DNA of 64,000 nucleotides from Solwaraspora sp. WMMD406 (lineage in GTDB: Bacteria; Actinomycetota; Actinomycetes; Mycobacteriales; Micromonosporaceae). Position numbers and translations under genes: made by a program. Of this stretch, positions 8,345 through 15,923 are shown in pieces (position 1 is the stretch's first letter; each line of letters starts with the position of its first letter). The notes below the pieces were generated by a model. The model did no database searches, had not been told where the DNA came from, and worked only from the letters and a program-made list of their open reading frames with translations. Where the stretch lies: NCBI RefSeq assembly GCF_029626025.1, contig NZ_JARUBF010000001.1:3906001-3970000 (forward strand), in the 5' to 3' direction.

Positions 8345-9177
8345 CCGCGTCCGCCGTACCCGCCGACCGGTCCGTCGCGCGACCCCGGCGCCGGCGCTCC
8401 GTCGGTCGGCGGATCGCCGAAAGTCTGCTCTACTCCTTCGGCCTGCCCTTCCTGCTGCTGGTGATCTGGGGGGTGGCGTCGACCTCGTCGTCCAACCGGT
8501 TCTTCCCCGGGCCGGTGGAGATCCTCGACGCCTTCGTCGCCACCTGGGTCGGACCCGCGTTCGTCTCCGACGTCCTGCCCAGCCTGTACCGGCTCGCCCT
8601 GGGCATCGTCGCCTCGATCGTGCTCGGCATCGCCGCCGGTACGCTGATCGGCCTGTTCCGGTCGCTGCGCGAGCTCCTCGAACCGCTGCTGGAGTTCTTC
8701 CGGGCCATCCCGCCGCCGGTGCTGATCCCCATCGCGATGCTGCTGCTGGGCATCACCGACACGATGCGGGTGGTGGTGATCGTCTCCGGGGCGCTGTGGC
8801 CGATCCTGCTGAACACGATCGACGGCGTCCGCTCGACCGACTCCGTCATGTCCGAGACCGCCGACTCGTTCCAGATCACCTGGTGGGAGCGACTGTGGTT
8901 CCTGGTGCTGCCGGCAGCCAGCCCGCGCATCATGGCCGGCGTCCGCCAAGGACTGTCGGTCGCGCTCATCCTGATGGTGATCTCGGAGATGTTCGCGTCC
9001 TCCGCCGGGCTCGGCTACCGAATCGCCTACTTCCAACGCAACTACCTGATCGCCGAGATGTGGAGCGGCATCCTGCTGCTCGGTCTCGTCGGTGTCCTGC
9101 TCGCGGTCACCTTCGGTGTCGTCGAGCGGCGTGTGCTGCGCTGGTACCACGGAGCAAGGGAGATCAATCGTGCCTGA
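8341..9177 (+). CDS. ABC transporter permease (SsuC type), subunit 2
   Basis: 278 residues, GTG start within the GTGA overlap with the preceding permease. An Arg-rich cytoplasmic N-terminus precedes about six helices; the coupling loop is ETADSFQITWWERLWFLVLP. The sequence is clearly paralogous to the neighbouring permease (shared SLYRLALGI, EFFRAIPPPVLIPIAMLLLG-type segments). It overlaps the ATPase gene by 8 bases. Confidence 0.9.
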   Translation: MTASAVPADRSVARPRRRRSVGRRIAESLLYSFGLPFLLLVIWGVASTSSSNRFFPGPVEILDAFVATWVGPAFVSDVLPSLYRLALGIVASIVLGIAAGTLIGLFRSLRELLEPLLEFFRAIPPPVLIPIAMLLLGITDTMRVVVIVSGALWPILLNTIDGVRSTDSVMSETADSFQITWWERLWFLVLPAASPRIMAGVRQGLSVALILMVISEMFASSAGLGYRIAYFQRNYLIAEMWSGILLLGLVGVLLAVTFGVVERRVLRWYHGAREINRA

Positions 9178-9970
9178 GCGGAGCGTCCTGCTGCGGGTCG
9201 AGCACCTGCGTAAGGTCTACGAGTCGGCGAACGGCGATGTCGAGGCCATCGGCGACGTCAGCTTCACGATGCACGCCGGCGAACTCGTCTGCATCGTGGG
9301 TCCGTCGGGCTGCGGCAAGACGACTCTGCTGAAGTGCCTCGCCGGGCTGCTGCGCCCCACCAGCGGCCACATCGAGATGGACGGGGCGCCGGTCACCGGC
9401 CCGAGCCCCGCGATGGCCGTCGTCTTCCAGGAGTACGGCCGCAGTCTTTACCCGTGGTTGACCGTCCGGGGCAACGTCGAACTGCCGCTGCGGCACAAAC
9501 GGCTGTCCCGGGCACAGCGCGGCAAGCTCGTCACCGACGCCCTCGAAGCGGTGGGCCTGGGCCACGCCGCCCGCAACCACCCCTGGCAGTTGTCCGGCGG
9601 CATGCAGCAGCGGGTGGCGATCGCCCGTGCCGTCGCGTACCACCCCGAGGTGCTGATCATGGACGAACCGTTCGCTGCGGTCGACGCCCAGACCCGCGCG
9701 GACCTGGAGGATCTGGTCCGGCAGTTGCACACCGACCGCAAGATCTCGATCGTCTTCGTCACCCACGACATCGACGAATCGGTCTACCTGGGCGAGCGGG
9801 TACTCGTGTTGTCGACGTCGCCGACCTGGGTCCAGGAGGACCTCACGATCGACCTTCCGGCCGAGCGTGATCAGATAACCACACGGGCGCTACCTCGCTT
9901 CACGGAACTCCGGACGCAGATCTACGGCCAGATCCAACGGGCCAAACGTGGCGAGACCGTCACCGGGTGA
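9170..9970 (+). CDS. ABC transporter ATP-binding protein (SsuB type)
   Basis: 266 residues. GTG start at 9170, after AAGGGAG, inside the end of the permease gene. Walker A GPSGCGKT (about 44-51), Q-loop FQEYGRSLYPWLTV, signature LSGGMQQRVAIARA, Walker B VLIMDEPF, and H-loop FVTHDIDE are all intact. It energises the two-permease importer. The EYGRSLYPW sequence after the Q-loop is typical of the nitrate/taurine family of importers. Confidence 0.93.
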   Translation: MPERSVLLRVEHLRKVYESANGDVEAIGDVSFTMHAGELVCIVGPSGCGKTTLLKCLAGLLRPTSGHIEMDGAPVTGPSPAMAVVFQEYGRSLYPWLTVRGNVELPLRHKRLSRAQRGKLVTDALEAVGLGHAARNHPWQLSGGMQQRVAIARAVAYHPEVLIMDEPFAAVDAQTRADLEDLVRQLHTDRKISIVFVTHDIDESVYLGERVLVLSTSPTWVQEDLTIDLPAERDQITTRALPRFTELRTQIYGQIQRAKRGETVTG

Positions 9971-10006
9971 CCGAATCGTCGGACGTCTCGATCGAGGGGG
10001 TGCCCC

Positions 10007-10894
10007 GTGCGCAGCCGTGCACCGAAACAGTTGCTGCTCGCCTTCTTCGGTGAGCACGTCGTCGACGAAGACCCGGGGCCGATCCGGGCCAGCGTCCTGA
10101 TCGGTGTGCTCGACGGTGCCGGCGTCGCCGCCCCGGCGACCCGGGCCACCCTGGACCGACTCGTGCAGACCGGCGTCCTGGCTCGCAGCAAGCGCGGTAG
10201 GGAGATCCTGTTCTCGCTGACCAGGCACGGCGCGGCGGTGCTGCGCGAGGCGACCGAACGGGTCCGGGGACCACGGCCCTTCGACCCGCAGGGCACCGGA
10301 TGGACGCTGGTCACCTTCACGATCCCCGAGGGCCAACGGACCCTGCGCCACCGGCTGCGATCCACGCTGACCTGGGAAGGATTCGCGCCACTGCGCGACG
10401 GGCTGTGGCTCGCCCCCGGCGAGGTCGACCTGGCCGGCTCGCTGGAGCCGCTGCGCCGGGACCTGCCGGCCGGCACCGTCGTCGCCTTCCACGCGCGGGA
10501 ACTGCCGGAGTTCCCGATTGCCGACAGTGTCCGGTCGGCCTGGGACATCGAGGCCATCCGCCGCGAACATGTCACCTTCATCGACATGTGGGACGACCCG
10601 GCGGCGGTGACCGAGGCGGCGAGCGCGCTGACCGTGCGCACCATGCTGGTGGCCGACTGGCTCGCGCTGCTACGGGCGGACCCGAGACTGCCCCGCGAGT
10701 TCATGGACGAGCAGTGGCCCGCCGTACGGTCGACCCAGGTCTACCGTCGGATGCACGAACGGCTCGCCGAGTCGTCGGCGGCGGAGTTCGCCAGGCTGGT
10801 CGGCGGCTCCGTCACACCTGACCGCCGAACCGGGCCCGCAGATCGGCCTTCCGCACCTTCCCAGATGCGGTCCTCGGCAGCTCGTCGACGATGA
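10007..10894 (+). CDS. PaaX-family transcriptional regulator
   Basis: 295 residues, GTG start after GAGGGGG. An N-terminal winged helix (about 5-75: LLLAFFGEHVV, ATLDRLVQTGVLAR, FSLTRHG) is followed by the PaaX central and C-terminal domains (GTGWTLVTFTIPEGQRTLRHR, EGFAPLRDGLWLAP). PaaX proteins repress phenylacetate and related aromatic-acid genes and respond to CoA thioesters. Beside an importer and an acyl-CoA ligase, a CoA-ester-sensing role is plausible. Its last 83 bases overlap, tail to tail, the end of the acyl-CoA ligase gene, so convergent transcripts would be complementary there. Confidence 0.85.
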   Translation: MRSRAPKQLLLAFFGEHVVDEDPGPIRASVLIGVLDGAGVAAPATRATLDRLVQTGVLARSKRGREILFSLTRHGAAVLREATERVRGPRPFDPQGTGWTLVTFTIPEGQRTLRHRLRSTLTWEGFAPLRDGLWLAPGEVDLAGSLEPLRRDLPAGTVVAFHARELPEFPIADSVRSAWDIEAIRREHVTFIDMWDDPAAVTEAASALTVRTMLVADWLALLRADPRLPREFMDEQWPAVRSTQVYRRMHERLAESSAAEFARLVGGSVTPDRRTGPADRPSAPSQMRSSAARRR

Positions 10895-12356
10895 CCACGT
10901 TCTTCGGCATCTTGTAACGCGCGATCCGGCCGTCGAGCTGGCCGCGTACCACGTCGACGTCGATCGTCGCGCCGTCACGGACGGTGAGCACCGCCCACGG
11001 AATCTCGCCCCACCGGGGGTCGGGCACCCCGATGACGGCGGCCCCCGTCACCCCGTCGATCTCGGCGAGCAGCAGTTCGAGCTCCGGCGGGTAGATGTTC
11101 TCCCCACCCGAGATGATCATGTCCTTGAGGCGGCCGGCGATGTACAGGTAGCCGTCGTCGTCCAGATAGCCGAGGTCGCCGGAGCGGAACCAGCCGTCCG
11201 CGCTGAACGCCGCCGCCGTCGCGTCCGGCAGCCGGTGGTAGCCGGCGAACACGTTCGGCCCGGCGATCTCGATCTCGCCGATCGTGCCGGCCGGCGCCGG
11301 CGAGCCGTCGCTGTCGCGGATCCGCACGTCGGTGAAGAAGTGCGGCAGCCCGACGCTGCCCTGCTTGGCGGAAGTCATCGCCGGCGGCAGCGCGGTCGCG
11401 CCCGGCGACGCCTCGGTCATGCCGTACCCCTGCGAGAAAGACAACCCCCGCTGCTCGTACGCGTCGAGGATCCGTACCGGCACCGCCGATCCGCCGCAGG
11501 TGAGCTTCGTCAACGACGACAGATCGGTCGACGACCAGTCCGGATGCTCGGCCATCATCTGGTACGTCGTCGGCACCCCGCTGAGCATCGTCACGCCGTG
11601 CCGCTCGATCTGCGCCAGCGCCCGGCCTGGTTCGAAGCCCTTCTCCAGCACGAGCGTCCCGCCCTTGAGGATCACCGGCAACGCACCCATGCCGAGGGAT
11701 GCGACGTGGAACAGCGGGGAGATCATCAGCGCGACGTCACCGGAGACCACGTCGTAGTCGATGACGCAGTTGATCGCCACCCAGGTCAGGTTGGCGTGGG
11801 TCAGCACGGCGCCCTTGGCCCGGCCGGTCGTACCCGAGGTGTAGATGATCGCGGCGGGGTCGTCCATGCCCGCCGGGCACGGTCCGATCTCGCCCGCGTC
11901 GCCGGTACCGGCGGCCGAGTCCAGCAACGTCCGCAGTCCCGGTTGGTCGGTGGCGTCCGTCCCGGTGACCACGATCCGCAGCGCCGGCACGCCTCCGGTG
12001 GCGGCGGCCACCCGGGGGGTGAACTCCGGATCGTGGATCAGCACCCGCGCGCCACAGTCGGTGAGCACGTGGGCGATCTCCGGGGGCGCCAGTCGGGTGT
12101 TGACCGGGACGAAGGCGGCACCGAGCCGCGCCGTACCGAACATCACCAGAAGAAAGTCGGGACTGTTCTCGCCCAGGTAGGCGACGGAGCCGCCGGTACC
12201 GACGCCGAGACCTCGCAGCATCGCCGCGACGCGGTCAGCGCCGTCGGCGAATTCGCGGTACGTCATGGTCGACTGGTCGCCCCAGACGAGGGCGGTCCGG
12301 TCGGGCGAGGTGAGTCGGCGCTTGGCCAACCAGGCACCAATCCCGTTCTGGTGCAT
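10812..12356 (-). CDS. AMP-forming acyl-CoA synthetase / fatty-acid- or aryl-CoA ligase
   Basis: 514 residues, class I adenylate-forming enzyme. The P-loop-like A3 motif IIYTSGTTGRAKGA is at about 170, the A5-type motif QGYGMTEASPG at about 320, the A7/A8 hinge GDLGYLDDDGYLYIAGRLKDMI at about 400, and the catalytic Lys in PRTASGKVRKADLR near the C-terminus. It activates a carboxylic acid to its CoA thioester. It is last in a minus-strand operon after SDR, amidohydrolase and MaoC genes, suggesting one degradation route for a cyclic or aromatic acid brought in by the importer. The substrate cannot be read from sequence. Confidence 0.9.
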   Translation of the reverse strand: MHQNGIGAWLAKRRLTSPDRTALVWGDQSTMTYREFADGADRVAAMLRGLGVGTGGSVAYLGENSPDFLLVMFGTARLGAAFVPVNTRLAPPEIAHVLTDCGARVLIHDPEFTPRVAAATGGVPALRIVVTGTDATDQPGLRTLLDSAAGTGDAGEIGPCPAGMDDPAAIIYTSGTTGRAKGAVLTHANLTWVAINCVIDYDVVSGDVALMISPLFHVASLGMGALPVILKGGTLVLEKGFEPGRALAQIERHGVTMLSGVPTTYQMMAEHPDWSSTDLSSLTKLTCGGSAVPVRILDAYEQRGLSFSQGYGMTEASPGATALPPAMTSAKQGSVGLPHFFTDVRIRDSDGSPAPAGTIGEIEIAGPNVFAGYHRLPDATAAAFSADGWFRSGDLGYLDDDGYLYIAGRLKDMIISGGENIYPPELELLLAEIDGVTGAAVIGVPDPRWGEIPWAVLTVRDGATIDVDVVRGQLDGRIARYKMPKNVVIVDELPRTASGKVRKADLRARFGGQV

Positions 12357-12420
12357 CAGCGTTCTCCTGGTCGTGAAAACGAATCTCCTGGTCAGGGCTG
12401 ATCTGGTCAGCGGTGTCCGC

Positions 12421-12882
12421 TCACGCGAGGAAGCGGTACAGGCCGCGCGCGACGACCGCCGGCTTCACGCCGCCCTCGATCTCGACGGTCTGGTCGACCA
12501 CCAGCTGGTACCCGCCCCGGACCTCGGCGACCTCGGCGACCTCGGCGACGACGGCACGCATCCGCACGCGTGACCCGACGGCGACCGGGGCGGGGAAGCG
12601 CACCTTGTCGAGGCCGTAGTTCAGCTTCGTCGCCACACCGGTCACGTCGAGCAACTCCGTCCAGAACGGGACGGTCAGCGAGAGGCTGAGGAACCCGTGG
12701 GCGATCGGCCCGCCGAACGGCCCGTCCTTCGCCCGTACGGGATCGACGTGGATCCACTGGTGGTCGTCGGTCGCGTCGGCGAACAGGTTCACCTGTTCCT
12801 GGGTGACCGTCCGGTACTCGGTGTAACCGAGGTCGGTGCCGGCGAGACCGGCGAGCTGGTCGTAGGCGATGGTCGTGGTCAT
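12421..12882 (-). CDS. MaoC-like (R)-enoyl-CoA hydratase
   Basis: 153 residues, hot-dog fold. The hydratase motif region YRTVTQEQVNLFADATDDHQWIHVD contains the catalytic Asp/His pair, and GGPIAHGFLSLSL is the conserved substrate-cradle segment. It hydrates an enoyl-CoA. A 9-bp tandem repeat (GGCGACCTC, about 12521-12549) encodes an AEV-AEV-AEV stretch in a surface loop. It is cotranscribed with the acyl-CoA ligase downstream. Confidence 0.9.
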   Translation of the reverse strand: MTTTIAYDQLAGLAGTDLGYTEYRTVTQEQVNLFADATDDHQWIHVDPVRAKDGPFGGPIAHGFLSLSLTVPFWTELLDVTGVATKLNYGLDKVRFPAPVAVGSRVRMRAVVAEVAEVAEVRGGYQLVVDQTVEIEGGVKPAVVARGLYRFLA

Positions 12883-12931
12883 GGCGTTCCTTTCTCTCGC
12901 CGCCCGGTCGTCTGGTCGCCCGGTGTTCCCG

Positions 12932-13813
12932 TCACCCGGCCAGGCGCAGAAGGCGGACGGCGTTGTGCTTGACGATCCCGGGGAGCACCTCGGGCTTGAG
13001 ATCGGTGCTCTCGACGTCACGCAGCCAGCGGTCCGGGGTGAGCAGCGGGTAGTCGGTGCCGAACAGCACCCGGTCCTTCAGCATCGAGTTGGCGTAACGC
13101 ACCAGCTCGGCGGGGAAGTACTTCGGGCTCCAGCCGGACAGGTCGATCCAGGTGTTGGGTTTGTGGGTCGCCACCGACAGCGCCTCGTCCTGCCAGGGCA
13201 CCGACGGGTGGGCCATGATGATCTGCAGGTCCGGGAAGCTGGCGGCGATCGGGTCGAGCCGCATCGGGTTGGACAGGTCCAGACGCAGTCCGTAGCCGCC
13301 GGGCAGCCCCGCCCCGATCCCGGTCTGGCCGGTGTGGAAAAGGGCCGGCACGCCGGCCTTGGCGATCAGGCCCCACAGCGGCGCGTACCGCTCGTCGCCG
13401 GGATCGAAGCCCTGCACCGTCGGATGGAACTTGAATCCGCGTACGCCCTCGTCGTCGACCAGCCGGGCGGCGGCCTCCAGGGCCGCGTCGCCGGTGCGCG
13501 GGTCGACCGAGCCGAACGGGATGAGCACGTCGGCGTGGTCGGCGGCGGCCCGGGCGATCTCGACGCTGGACAACGGCGGATGCCGCAGCTGGGTACGCGC
13601 GTCGACGGTGAACACGACGGCCGCCATCCGCCGTTCGCGGTAGTACCCCGCGATCGCGTCGATCGCCGGCCGGGGACCGTCGGTGCGGAAGTACTTGGAC
13701 GCGGCGGCCACCAGCGGCTCCGGTAGCGACGCGTGGCCGTGGTCGTCGACTTCGATGTGGACGTGGACGTCGATCGCGGTGATCGCGTCGACGTCGATCG
13801 CGGACTGGTACAT
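12932..13813 (-). CDS. Amidohydrolase-2 family metal-dependent hydrolase/decarboxylase
   Basis: 293 residues, TIM-barrel. IDVHVHIE near residue 16 is the HxH metal site, GFKFHPTVQGFDPGD, LFHTGQTG and IIMAHPSVPW supply further His ligands, and LFGTDYPLL holds the catalytic Asp. The family (ACMSD/gamma-resorcylate-decarboxylase superfamily) includes C-C hydrolases and non-oxidative decarboxylases of aromatic or ring-cleaved acids, which fits the catabolic operon. The reaction is not determinable here. Confidence 0.85.
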   Translation of the reverse strand: MYQSAIDVDAITAIDVHVHIEVDDHGHASLPEPLVAAASKYFRTDGPRPAIDAIAGYYRERRMAAVVFTVDARTQLRHPPLSSVEIARAAADHADVLIPFGSVDPRTGDAALEAAARLVDDEGVRGFKFHPTVQGFDPGDERYAPLWGLIAKAGVPALFHTGQTGIGAGLPGGYGLRLDLSNPMRLDPIAASFPDLQIIMAHPSVPWQDEALSVATHKPNTWIDLSGWSPKYFPAELVRYANSMLKDRVLFGTDYPLLTPDRWLRDVESTDLKPEVLPGIVKHNAVRLLRLAG

Positions 13814-13858
13814 GTGGGGTGACCTCGGGCTAGCGGTTCAGGAGGTGGCCGGCGGGGA

Positions 13859-14785
13859 TCACGAGGCAGCCGGCTGGAACTCCTCGGGGAGTTCCGGAAA
13901 GCGCTCACCGACGCTCTGCAACGCACCAGCGAACTCGGTCGGCCAGTCGGCGACCAGCGCCTCGTAGGTCCAGCCCCCCTCGCGGTAGGCGGTCGTCGCG
14001 GCCTCCGGGTGGGTCCAGATCTGGATCCGGTCACCCCCGACCCCGATCACCTGACCGGTCACCTCGGCGGCCGCGTCGGAGCCGAGGAAGGCGACGAGGC
14101 CGGCCACGTCGTCGGCGGTGCCGAAACCGAGGTCGTGCCGGAAGAAGGCCGGCATCGGCCCGCCCTGCGCGTCGGCGCGCACCGCTGCGGCGAAGTAGGG
14201 CACGGTGGCCGTCATCGCGGTCGCCGCGACGGGTACGACCGTGTTGGCGGTGATGCCGGCCCGCTTCAACTCCAGCGCCCAGGTCCGGACCATTCCGACG
14301 ATGCCCGCCTTGGCCGCCGCGTAGTTGGTCTGTCCGAAGTTGCCCCGCTGGCCGGTGGGGGAGCCGACGCAGATGATCCGGCCGCCGTCGCCGGCCTGAC
14401 GCATGTGCCGTACCGCCTCGCGCACGGTGGTGAAGGTGCCGCGCAGGTGCACGTCGATGACGGTGTCGAAGTCGTCGTCGCTCATCTTCCAGAGCACCGT
14501 GTCGCGTAGGACGCCGGCGTTGGTGACTACGATGTCGAGCCGACCGAAGCTGTCGACCGCCGCGGTGACCAGAGCCTGCGCGGTCTCGGTGGGACCGACC
14601 GGCGCCACCACCGCGACGGCCCGTCCACCGGCGGCCTCGATCGCCGCGACCGCTTGGGCGGCCGTGTCGGCGTCGACGTCGTTGACCACGACGCTGGCGC
14701 CCTGGCGGGCCAACTGCTGGGCGTAGGCCAGGCCGAGACCTCGCCCGGAGCCGGTGACGATGGCGACTTTGCCGTCCAGAGACAT
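13859..14785 (-). CDS. Short-chain dehydrogenase (multifunctional 3-hydroxyacyl-CoA dehydrogenase-like)
   Basis: 308 residues; start ATG at 14785 preceded by AAGGAG. Cofactor motif TGSGRGLG (about 11-18), NAG motif VVTNAGVLRD, catalytic YxxxK as YAAAKAG. Length and the C-terminal tail (about 245-308) beyond the SDR core resemble the dehydrogenase half of peroxisomal-type multifunctional enzymes, which work with MaoC hydratases in beta-oxidation. It is the first gene of the minus operon and sits divergent to a MarR regulator across an 84-bp region. Confidence 0.85.
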   Translation of the reverse strand: MSLDGKVAIVTGSGRGLGLAYAQQLARQGASVVVNDVDADTAAQAVAAIEAAGGRAVAVVAPVGPTETAQALVTAAVDSFGRLDIVVTNAGVLRDTVLWKMSDDDFDTVIDVHLRGTFTTVREAVRHMRQAGDGGRIICVGSPTGQRGNFGQTNYAAAKAGIVGMVRTWALELKRAGITANTVVPVAATAMTATVPYFAAAVRADAQGGPMPAFFRHDLGFGTADDVAGLVAFLGSDAAAEVTGQVIGVGGDRIQIWTHPEAATTAYREGGWTYEALVADWPTEFAGALQSVGERFPELPEEFQPAAS

Positions 14786-14826
14786 CGGGAACTCCTTCGC
14801 GTCGAAGCCGATCGGACCATGAACCG

Positions 14827-14846
14827 TTGATAATGTCAATTATTGG
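14827..14846. promoter_or_regulatory. Probable MarR operator between SDR and marR genes
   Basis: An AT-rich imperfect palindrome (TTGATAATGTCAATTATTGG, halves ATAAT/ATTAT) lies in the divergent intergenic region. MarR proteins bind such sites and typically control both flanking promoters. Confidence 0.55.
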
Positions 14847-14869
14847 CGTTGCCTGCTACCATCGTCGCC

Positions 14870-15337
14870 ATGCCTGCGAGCGAGAAGCCCCGGCACGCCG
14901 GTGCCGGCGGCCTGCGGGACAGCGTTCTCGGCGCGGATCTCGTCTTTCTGCTCGCCCGGGCCAACGCGCTCACCCTCGCCGCGGCGAACACCGCGCTGGC
15001 CGAGCACGGGCTCAAAGCCCGGTCCTACTCGGTGCTCGCGCTGGCCGCCGACGACGCCCGCCCCACCCAACGGGAGCTGGCCGAATTTCTCCGGCTCGAC
15101 CCGAGCCAGGTGGTCGCCGTGATCGACGACCTGGAACGGCGCCGGTTGGTCGCCCGCCACACTGATCCGGCCGACCGGCGGGCCAACGTCCTGGTGGCGA
15201 CCGACGCCGGCCGGGCCCTGTTCGCCCGGGCCCAGGAGTCCGCCCGTGCCGTGGAACGTGGGCTGCTCGCACCCGTGACCCCCGAGGACCATCAGCGGCT
15301 TGCCGAGTTCCTCCGACTGCTGGCCTTTCCCTCCTGA
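14870..15337 (+). CDS. MarR-family transcriptional regulator
   Basis: 155 residues, winged helix-turn-helix with recognition region PTQRELAEFLRLDPSQVVAVIDDLERRRLV and wing HTDPADRRANVLVATDAG. Divergent to the SDR-amidohydrolase-MaoC-ligase operon, which it probably represses until a phenolic or CoA-linked ligand appears. The start at 14870 aligns best with family length; an upstream in-frame GTG is possible. Confidence 0.88.
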   Translation: MPASEKPRHAGAGGLRDSVLGADLVFLLARANALTLAAANTALAEHGLKARSYSVLALAADDARPTQRELAEFLRLDPSQVVAVIDDLERRRLVARHTDPADRRANVLVATDAGRALFARAQESARAVERGLLAPVTPEDHQRLAEFLRLLAFPS

Positions 15338-15373
15338 CGCACCGCCTTTCCCGCCTGACGCACCGGCCCCGTC

Positions 15374-15727
15374 TCAGCGCCGTCCGGCGTACCGGCCGAC
15401 CGGCCCGGTCACCGCCCGGGAGATCGCCCGTCCCGCCGCCTGCACCAGCGGAGCCAGCGCCACCGGATCGGCCCGGTCGTACGCCACCACCAGGGAGATC
15501 GCCGCCAGCACGCCCTCCGACAGCCGCAGACCGATCCGGTCGCCGTCGAGTCGGCTCTGCGACAGTGGGAACCGCCGGTGTACGCACCGGTCGGCCAGGG
15601 CCACAGCCGTCCCGGCCTCGGTGCGGTAGAGCACGAGCGGCTCGCCGAGCACGGTACGGGCGAGCAGGTGCCGGCCGACCTCGTCGTTGTACGCGGCCAC
15701 GTACCACTGGTTGCGCGCGAACGGCAT
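15374..15727 (-). pseudogene. Truncated Rieske oxygenase N-terminus joined to a foreign C-terminus
   Basis: The first about 65 residues (MPFARNQWYVAAYNDEVG, LGEPLVLYRTEAG, ALADRCVHRRFPLSQSRLDGDRI) are a VanA-type Rieske oxygenase N-terminus holding the first Cys-x-His pair. Homology stops at GDRI, before the second Cys-x-x-His pair, so no [2Fe-2S] cluster can form. The remaining 50 residues (LSEGVLAAISLV, PLVQAAGRAISRAV) look like the end of an IclR-family regulator. The simplest reading is a deletion that fused two once-adjacent genes at about 15560. The frame is open, so a product may be made, but it cannot be an oxygenase. Confidence 0.65.
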
Positions 15728-15795
15728 GCGACTGACCTCCTGACGGTGATGGATGACAGCGGTGGGGTGGTCGCATGGTCCCGCGCCACTAACGA

Positions 15796-15855
15796 GACCG
15801 GGACCCTGGCTTTCACTCAGTGGAACGTCACTGAGCGGGAGCCAGGGTCCCGGTC
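15796..15855. terminator. Long stem-loop, probable terminator of the sugar operon
   Basis: Perfect 16-bp outer arms (15796-15811 and 15840-15855) enclose a second 7-bp perfect inverted repeat (CTCAGTG / CACTGAG). It lies 68 bp beyond the stop of the GH3 gene and upstream of the Rieske remnant, so it can isolate the two minus-strand units. Confidence 0.75.
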
Positions 15856-15923
15856 GTCGTCCGCCGTCGGCGAGGTGTCGCGGCGAGGTGTCGAAGCGCT
15901 ATCGACGGAATCGGGTCGATCCG

